Shown: one piece after another, positions 56,814 through 64,000 of the stretch
Numbering within the stretch: the stretch's first letter is position 1
How the letters are laid out: each line of letters starts with the position of its first letter
Assembly: GCA_907163345.1 (NCBI GenBank)
Contig: CAJQUN010000003.1
Span: forward strand, 23,885,879 to 23,949,878
Source: Haberlea rhodopensis
Lineage: Eukaryota > Streptophyta > Magnoliopsida > Lamiales > Gesneriaceae
DNA: 64,000 bases
Direction of reading: 5' to 3'
Program-made: the position numbers and the translations under genes
Notes under the pieces: model-generated
What the model saw: the letters and a program-made list of their open reading frames with translations, nothing else
Database searches by the model: none
Told to the model about the DNA's origin: nothing

Positions 56814-57052
56814 CTGAAAAACAAGCACATGTAAGCGGAACTTACCCTTGTACAAAAGTTAAACAAAACAATGGAAACCAAATTTTTTTTTTTAAAAAAT
56901 CGGTTTACCTGAAACCAAACCGAACCGAAAAAGTTTGGTTAAAACCGAACTGAATAATTTCGGTTTGGTTTTTGATTTTGAAATTTCAGAACCGGAATTT
57001 CGGTTAACTGAATTTTCGCTTCGGTTCAAACCGAACCGAATGAACACCCCTG

Positions 57053-57624
57053 CTCACGCCCCTTTCTTCATATGATGTCCACCACATTCGCAACACACGC
57101 CCCCTCCCACTTATCAGAACTCACGCCTCCATCAACCATCCTCACGTCCAATCTCTTGTCACCATTTATCATCTACCTTTAACCTTTCACTCTATGATTT
57201 TGGAACAACTCCAACAAGGCGATTAAAGAGACGATCGAGAAGGAAGCAAGATAATGAGTGATGATCTATAATCGGAGTCGACACTGGGAGTTTATTCTTG
57301 TCTTTTGAATTATAGTTTTTATTTATTTTGGATTATTCATACTTAGGTTTGATTTTGCGATTTAATTATGATGAACTAAATTTATTTATCGATGTTATGC
57401 AACCCTTTTGAACCTGCGATTTGATGATTATTTATTTGATTGAATCCTTCTAATTCTTTGTGTATGTTTTATGATTTTATTGCTTTTCAGGGATTGATCA
57501 CATTTGAATGATGTTATCGTAATTTAGATCGATAGATGATTTTATGATATTGAACGAATAACTCATACTGTGGATTTCAGACCGAGATCGAGAGATGACG
57601 TCAAATACATGTGTGATAGCTATA
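57053..57624 (+). repeat. Gypsy-like 3' LTR, second part
   Basis: Resumes after the hAT with CTCACGCCCCTTTCTTCATA and follows 43000-43563 of the 5' LTR, ending at GTGTGATAGCTATA where tandem repeats take over. Confidence 0.85.
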
Positions 57625-57900
57625 TAATTTTCTATATCGAACATACAAACAATATCAATTTCAAACTAAACTAACAACACCTATATTGATCTTAATCTTT
57701 TATATCGAACAAAAAAAAAATATCTATTTCAAACTTAACTAACAATATTAATATAGAATCTCTTATTGATGTTAACCTTTTATATCGGACAAACAAACAA
57801 CACCAATTCTAACTTAACCAATGATATTAAAATATATGTTCCTTATTGATGTTAACCTTCTATCGAACAAATAAACAATTTTAATTTCAAACAACACAAA
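57625..57900. repeat. Tandem repeat, about 80-bp unit, four copies
   Basis: TATATCGAACAAACAAACAA-like phrases recur near 57634, 57702, 57781 and 57861, each followed by TTTCAAACTTAACTAACA-like and TTATTGATGTTAACCTT-like phrases. The unit is diverged and forms a junction between the gypsy LTR and the 44-bp array. Confidence 0.7.
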
Positions 57901-59724
57901 TTACAAGTGTAACTAGTACCAAAATATATATGTTTAATACCAACTTTAATTGTACCAAAATTGTAAAGGTTTAATACCAATGTCAAGTGTAACTAGTACC
58001 AAAGTTGTATATATTTAATACCAATTTCAAGTTTAACTAGTACTAAAATTCTATAAGTTTAATATCAATTTCACGTGTAATTAGTACCAAGATTGTAAAT
58101 GTTTAATACAAATTTAATGTATAAATAGTACCAAAATTGTAAAGGTTTGATACGTAACTAGGAACAAAATTGTATATATTTAATACTAATTTCATGTGAA
58201 ACTAGTACCAAAATTATAAATGTGTAATACCAATTTCATGTTTAATTAGTACCAAAATTGTAAAGGTTTAATGCCAATTTCATGTGTAACTAGTATCTAA
58301 ATTGTATATGTTTACTACGAATTTCATATGTGTAAGTAGTATCAAAATTGTACATGTTTAATATCAATTTCATTTGTAATTAATACCAAAATTGTAAAGG
58401 TTTAATACCAACTTCATGTGTAAATAGTACCAACATTGTAATGGTTTAATACGAATTTCATGTGTAACTAGTACCAAAATTGTATCTGTTTAATAAGAAT
58501 TTCATGTGTAACTAATACCAAAATTGTATATGTTTAATATTAATTTAATGTGTAACTAGTACCAAAATTGTATAAGTTTAACCAATTTCATGTGTAACTA
58601 GTACTAAAACTGTATGAGTTTAATACAAATTTCATGTGTAAATATTACCAAAAATGTAAATGTTTAATACCAATTTCATGTGTAACTAGTACCAAAATTA
58701 TATATGTTTAATAATAATTTCATGTGTAACTAGTATCAAAATTGTATATGTTTAATACCAATTTATTGTGTAACTAGTACCAAAATTATATATGTTTAAT
58801 ACTCATTTCATGTGTGACTAATACCAAAATTATATATGTTTAATACCAATTTCATGTGTAATTTGTACCAAAATTGTATATGTGTAATACCAATTTCATG
58901 TATAATTTGTACCAAATTATAGGTTTAATACTAATTTTATGAGTAACTAGTACCAAAATTGTATATGTTTAATACCAATTTAATTTGTAACCAGTACCAC
59001 CAATTGCCTTTGTAACTAATACCAAAACTCTAAAGGTTTAATACAAATTTCATGTGTCAATAGTACTAAAATTGTAAATGTTTAATTTCATGTGTAACTA
59101 GTACCAAAATTGTATATATTTAATATTAATATCATGTGTAATTGGTACCAAAAGTGTATATGGTTAATAACAATTTCATGTGTAAATAGTACTAAATTGT
59201 AAATGTTTAATACCAATTTCATATATAACTAGTACCAAAATTATATATGTTTAATACTAATTTCATGTTTAATTTGTACCAAAATTGGATAGGTTTGATA
59301 TCAATTTCATGTGTACTAGTACAAATATTATATATGTTTAATACATATTTCATTTGTGACTAAAACTAAAGTTACATGTGCTTAATACCAATTTCAAGTA
59401 TATTTAGTACCAAAATTATATAGGTTTAATACAAATTTCATGTGTAATTAATATCAAAACTGTATAGATTTATTACCAATTTAATGTGTAACTAGTACCA
59501 AAATTGTATATGTTTAATACCATTTTCATTTGTAACTCGTATCAGCATTATATCTGTTTAATACCAATTTCATATATAACTAGTACCATAATTCTATATA
59601 TTTAATATTCATTTCATGTGTGACTAGTACAAAAATTATATATATTTACTACCAATTTCATTAGTAAATAGTACCACAATTATATAGGTTTAATGACATT
59701 TTCATGTGTAACCTGTACCAAAAT
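57900..59724. repeat. 44-bp minisatellite array, about 40 copies
   Basis: The consensus unit begins ACCAAAATTGTATATGTTTA and continues with ATACCAATTTCATGTGTAAC and TAGT. Most units are 42-45 bp with 5-20% substitutions; some are partial. No open frame survives. The array resumes after the solo LTR at 61692. Confidence 0.92.
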
Positions 59725-61686
59725 TGTGGGGTCCTCTTTACTTAATCCATTATGTATCCATTAAACATACATATGTGAGTCTGAATTAAGTAATATACCA
59801 TGCACGGATTAAGAGTTCATACTACTTAAGTTGTTTACAAGGTTCTCAAAAACCTAACAAACTATACATAACATGTACATAACAACCTAATCCAAAAGAA
59901 CTCCTAGGCAGTGGTTCCCCTCGCAGCGGAAATCATGACTCACGCTCCCCACGTCTATGAGTCCCTACAGAAACATTCACAACGTGAGTATAGATAACAA
60001 TTATCTCAGTGCAATATCAAACCACAATATCAATATCAATGATAAAGCACAAATAAATCATCAATACGTGAATGTTCTGTATCATGCATCCACAAATGCA
60101 CTATGTCATGACATATCCAAGAGACACCCTATTATCACGAGCCCCATATGATATGCCTATTCAGCTCAATATGTCAGTGGAACCACATCACATCTTCATA
60201 TTAGCAGCACATACCATAGTACCATGCTCATCTGTGACAATAGCCAGAGCATATACCCACACCAAGTGTATATCTCACAAGCCAAAGCATATGTAGTATC
60301 TATCGTGGCAACGATCCCAGCCAAAGCATATACCACACCAGGCATATCTATCGAGGCAATGATCTCACCAAAGCATATACACATATCTATCAAGGCATCC
60401 ATCCCAATCATATGAAATCCATGTATGAACATGCATATGAACTACCAATCATATGACACAAGATAACATAAATCATATGATATTAAAACCATAACATCAT
60501 CATCGCATCATATCTATACTCCGTACGTCAACACGTACCTGTATTGCGACACAAAAGCGATAAATCAGGCGTTGATAGCTAATTGCCTCTTTGCCCTGTC
60601 CCCTGAGATGATGCTACAATAATGCCAACAATATATCATGTTATCATAGGCATTAAAATCAAATTCTACAAAAATATAAAATTTTCAACATTTGAACTCT
60701 GGCGATCGATCGCACATTTCACCGATCGATCGCCAAACTGTTCTGCCTCCCTCCCTCGCGATCGATCGCAACAACTTGGCGATCGATCGCCACAATGCTC
60801 TGTTCATCGCGATCGATCGCGACAATTTCACCGATCGATCGCCACACCTTTTCACCGCCTAAAATTGGCTGTCTTCGGCGATCGATCGCCAAAACGTACC
60901 GATCGATCGCCGATGCCCAGAAAGGTTAGAGCATGGCGATTTTCAAGCTTATCTCCATGGTTCTTCTCCTCTAATTCAATTTGAACCATATCAACTTGTT
61001 TCTTACAATCTCTAGGACCATAATAACATGTTTCTATCATCAAAGAATCCAATTCATAGCATATAAACATGATATGATTCTTTACATGCACACTTGATCT
61101 TTCTTTTCACATATCTTAACATCCATAACATAATTCAAGTGTTCAATCATGAATTCCTTACCAAGATGCTAAGAAATCACTTCACCCAACTTCCTAGCTC
61201 ACTTCACAAGTGAAAAACTCAAGCTTTGTCTAAGAAAATCTCCAAGGGTTGGAGAGGAGCTTTGTAGAGAATTTTAGGTGAAAAGTGGTGTAGTATGTGA
61301 TTTCACCTCTAAGCCACTTGATATAGAACCTTAAGTCCCTAATTTACTTGATATCATGTCATTTGGAGATAATTACATGTTAAGTGTCATGTACATGAAG
61401 ATGACATCCAAATGTAAATGCAACTCCAAGTCAAATTCAATTCACATGCATATTCAAATGCCCACTTGCAACTCAAATACACATGCTAATGCACCTTCAA
61501 ATGCATATACATTTCATATTTCTTGATATATTATGGTTCAACTCATTGTACACCATTACCATATCTCTTTTCATACATGTAGTAAGTCATTCTTGGTTCC
61601 ACTCGAACCCCCATTATCATACTGCCACGTGATATAATTACATCATAATCATATCACACGTATATAACATAAATCGAGGCATTACA
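59725..61686. mobile_element. Solo LTR (1,962 bp) inserted in the minisatellite
   Basis: TG...CA ends (TGTGGGGTCC... to ...GAGGCATTACA) and a 5-bp target duplication AAAAT (59720-59724 and 61687-61691) that exactly interrupts one minisatellite unit. Read on the minus strand it starts TGTAATGCCTCG, a form I associate with long LTRs of Ty3/gypsy chromoviruses of the Tekay/Del type. No gag or pol. It contains the CGATCGATCG cluster. Confidence 0.85.
60702..60911. repeat. Cluster of eight CGATCGATCG palindromes
   Basis: (G/C)CGATCGATCG(C) occurs near 60702, 60722, 60757, 60779, 60809, 60831, 60878 and 60900, separated by 8-40 bp of unrelated sequence. It is GC-rich against an AT-rich LTR. Confidence 0.95.
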
Positions 61687-61691
61687 AAAAT

Positions 61692-61770
61692 TGTATATGT
61701 TAAATGCTAATGTTATGTATAATTAGTACAAAATTATGTCGGTTTAATACCAAAATTATATTACTACTTC
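61692..61770. repeat. 44-bp minisatellite, right-hand remainder
   Basis: TGTATATGTTAAATGCTAAT, AATTAGTACAAAATTATG and TTTAATACCAAAATTATA continue the array interrupted by the solo LTR; it fades out by about 61770. Confidence 0.8.
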
Positions 61771-62340
61771 CTTGGTCGTTCATTAGCAACAATCCATAAC
61801 CCTGTTGGCATCTTAATTCTTGAATTCATTCCCTAATGGCTGATCCCATCTTATGGCAGAGTTCCTCGAACATTTCGAGAAACCCAACAATCCAATGATC
61901 TGCATTTTCAACCCATATATTGCGCCTTTAATCCATTTTTCCCTAACAAAGGTAACATTTCACTCATTTCTTGTGTATGCACGATCCAAATTGTGCAACA
62001 CATATTGATTATAGTAGTTGGCTATTCTCATTATGATGTCTGATATTGATTTCCTTCTGTCCTTTTAGTCTCTTTAAGTCTTCTCCATGCTTTGACAAAA
62101 TCATAAAATTGAGAAAATTAGAAGGGTTGGGGTTCCAAATCACGGCCTATGCACATTTTTTGTTTGCCCTGTAACTCACACATGAAGAGATGCAGAAGTT
62201 GGAAATAAGGAAGATAATGATATTATAGTCATTTTAGGTTGTTAGGAAGTGATAAATAAATTTAAATTGAAATTGGGAGTTGGAACATTTATTTTCTGAC
62301 ATAGATACTTAAACTCAATTTAAGTCAGACATTGGAGATT
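61771..62340. other. Unassigned sequence
   Basis: No open frame over 60 codons and no repeat that I recognise. Confidence 0.4.
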
Positions 62341-62710
62341 TTATGCCACTTTGCCCTTATTAAATTATAATATATGTATATATACATATATTATTTTAAT
62401 AATAATATTATAATTACATTATTATTATGTAACAATAATAACAATAATTTTTATATAGTATTAATACGACATAATAATAACAATAATTTTTATATAGTAT
62501 TATTATAAATATAATAATTTATATATATATATATATTTGTTATATATTTTTATTTTTATTATTTATATATATCATATATTATTATAGTATTATTAATATA
62601 ATATTATTATATGTATATATATTTATTATATAATAATCATATTATAATATATTTTATTATTATATTTTTAGGATATTTTTTGGTTATTTTTATAAAAAAT
62701 AAATTTATCA
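62341..62710. repeat. AT-rich low-complexity tract
   Basis: Almost pure A/T with TAT, TATATA and AATAAT runs, including two adjacent copies of AATAATAACAATAATTTTTA near 62445 and 62475. Confidence 0.9.
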
Positions 62711-62799
62711 AATATTTTATTCACCAATTAAACAACGTATAACGTATTGCACCTTATTTTTACGTTATTTTACAACTTTTTAATGTTTATTTTGCTTAT

Positions 62800-62946
62800 G
62801 TTCAAACCCTACATCGGCTGCCTCCTCTCGACTCTCACTCACTCACGCTCCACGCCGTCCGCCCAACACCTTCAAACAAACGGCAGACCGCAGACACAGT
62901 GAAGGACTCATCGACTAACCTTCGCCGGTAACAAGTAAGTGTTTTG
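62800..62946 (+). promoter_or_regulatory. Possible 5'-UTR exon of a plus-strand gene
   Basis: A C-rich, pyrimidine-patterned stretch (CTCTCGACTCTCACTCACTC, CGTCCGCCCAACACC) ends GGTAACAA|GTAAGTG, a good donor, downstream of the AT-rich tract. This is the look of a plant first non-coding exon. No ATG-initiated frame follows in the window, so the gene, if real, lies further right. Confidence 0.3.
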
Positions 62947-63337
62947 TTTCTATCTTTTCACGCACAATTGCATAAATGTGATAATCACTGCAATTTTGCC
63001 ATGACTCATGAGTCATGAGGGACGATTCTTGATAAGTTTATGCCTGTCCAAAATTTATATGACTCGGCTTTCTTGAAACATTGGGTAGCTGTGTAAGTGG
63101 TTGGACATTTCTATTGTCCGCTGGAACTTATCCACTCAAAAGTGTAATTCTATTGATTCTTGCAAATATTGGGAGAGATTCATTTTGTGCTGAAAATCTC
63201 CTTATTATCTTCTTTATTATCATAATTTTGTGAATATTTTGGTTCTGGAAATAAATCCTCTGATCTTAATTTTATTTCCAAGAATATATATTTATTGCAG
63301 CGTTGGATGAAATTTTAAGATGTCATCTTGCACTCAA

Positions 63338-63472
63338 ATTTCGGGTACCCGGCAATCGGGTAGTGTAGCCAAAAAGTCGGGTTCGGGTAGTAAAAACACT
63401 ACCCGAAAATTCGGGTACCCGACCCGAAAAAACCCGAACCCGTCAAACCCGACCCGGTGCCCACCTACCTGA
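63338..63472. mobile_element. Small palindromic MITE-like repeat
   Basis: Dense CGGGTACCCG, TCGGGTAGT / ACTACCCGA and CCCGACCCG phrases in both orientations over about 135 bp can fold into a long hairpin. It resembles the hAT-type MITE at 41248 in style. Target duplication not identified. Confidence 0.5.
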
Positions 63473-64000
63473 GGGTGTCTTATGGAAGTTGGAAAGTTTC
63501 CCTCCCAAATCCCAATCCAACCTTCAGTAAAGACCCTTCCACCGATTCTGCCTCCACCGATTCTGCCTCTTGACAGTATTTGGTAAGCACCATGATATCA
63601 GATCAAGAAGTTGGCCAGTAGATGATTGGACCTGTAAGCCAATGGAAGACAAGTAAGACTATAAGATAATATACTTGAACACACAGTAGGAGATTTAAAA
63701 TCCCAAATACCCAATCCAACCACACTTGGCTATTACTATTCTGTTAGTACTTATGAGTACTGCTCCTGTCCTTGGTTGGAAGTCACAAATATCCGCACAT
63801 TCTCCAAATCTCACTATCCATAAGCAGCAAATACACAAATACTTCAGCAGATATCATTAATCAATAACTTCATTCTCCCAATAAAAGCAACAGCATGTAC
63901 CTGACATCCCATCTCAAGAAAGGAAGTTAAAAGTTAAGCGGAATGTATGTACTTGGTTGACAGACACAAAATTGGGAATATTCCCAATAAAGGGATGTAT
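63473..64000. other. Unassigned right-edge sequence
   Basis: Nothing recognised apart from a 15-bp tandem duplication (CCACCGATTCTGCCT, near 63540-63570). It could be intron of the gene suggested at 62800. Confidence 0.4.

Larger units (their letters stand above)
47285..57052 (+). mobile_element. hAT transposon, interrupted by a LINE
   Basis: Terminal inverted repeats TAGGGGTGTTCA (left) and CAGGGGTGTTCA (right, inverted), with GGTTCGGTT-rich subterminal repeats on both sides. The 8-bp target duplication is CTCACG(T/C)C (47277-47284 and 57053-57060); the unbroken site is visible in the 5' LTR at about 42985-42995 (CCTCACGCCCC). Without the LINE it is about 3.77 kb. It carries N- and C-terminal pieces of a hAT transposase gene on the plus strand and an antisense exon-like segment near its right end. 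The transposase is broken, so it is inactive. Confidence 0.9.
42440..57624 (+). mobile_element. Athila-like Ty3/gypsy derivative without pol, 3' LTR split and truncated
   Basis: A 1.6-kb 5' LTR (42440-44042) is followed by AGTTT and a tRNA-Asp-type primer site TGGCGATGTTGCCGAGGA (44049-44066), the form typical of the Athila/Tat group. The interior (about 2.7 kb) holds only degenerate reading frames, then a polypurine tract AGTTTGGGGGAGT before the 3' LTR at 46723. The 3' LTR matches the 5' LTR to about 57624, apart from the 9.8-kb hAT insertion at 47285-57052, and then stops, about 480 bp short, where tandem repeats begin. Lack of pol makes it non-autonomous. Confidence 0.8.

Noticed and set aside
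57900..59724. Regular repeats of 44 bp as a CRISPR-like array
   Set aside because: Whole units repeat with gradual divergence and no unique spacers; the context is a plant nuclear genome.
60622..60984. 120-codon frame over the CGATCGATCG cluster as a coding repeat protein
   Set aside because: The cluster is palindromic and gives open frames on both strands; it lies within a solo LTR, and the repeated Asp-Arg-Ser is a by-product of the DNA motif.

Overview
This is nuclear DNA of a flowering plant, most likely a eudicot. It is AT-rich, has short exons with GT-AG introns, and carries plant-type LTR retrotransposons primed by tRNA-Met, plant L1-like LINEs and hAT transposons. I cannot name the species.

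Left two thirds (1-40560): one host gene, ATM (the DNA double-strand-break checkpoint kinase of the PIKK family), runs right to left on the minus strand and leaves the window at its left edge. I could place its start codon (40558-40560) and 34 consecutive exons, about 4.19 kb of coding sequence or roughly 1,397 codons. Every GT-AG junction keeps the phase and there is no stop. This is only the N-terminal helical-repeat part; the FAT and kinase domains lie off the left edge. The gene is large because its introns are filled with transposable elements: intron 31 (1274-11750) and intron 15 (18933-28649) are each about 10 kb. Intron 31 holds an old copia remnant (copia-A) broken by a small LTR element, a Mutator-like element and a young copia element (copia-1, 4809-9887). 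Intron 15 holds a second broken copia (copia-2), a LINE and a non-autonomous LTR element. Introns 1, 8, 12, 13 and 20 hold 5'-truncated LINEs and further non-autonomous LTR elements.

Right third (40561-64000): I see no intact host gene. Just upstream of ATM is a solo LTR with a hAT-type MITE inserted beside its end. Next comes a nest: an Athila-like Ty3/gypsy derivative without pol (42440-57624), whose 3' LTR is split by a hAT element (47285-57052). The hAT transposase gene is interrupted by an LTR-like segment, which is itself split by a full-length L1-like LINE (48349-54331, minus strand, 17-bp target duplication). The hAT also carries an antisense exon-like open segment that looks captured. 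The 3' LTR runs into a long 44-bp minisatellite (57900-61770), which is split by a 1.96-kb solo LTR (59725-61686) containing eight copies of a CGATCGATCG palindrome. The right end is AT-rich sequence, a possible 5'-UTR exon of a plus-strand gene (about 62800-62946) and a small palindromic MITE-like repeat.

Most insertions could be bounded by their target-site duplications, so their relative order can be read. No transposon protein is intact as read, except ORF1 of the large LINE. ATM exons were assigned from remembered family similarity plus splice-phase bookkeeping; no search was run.
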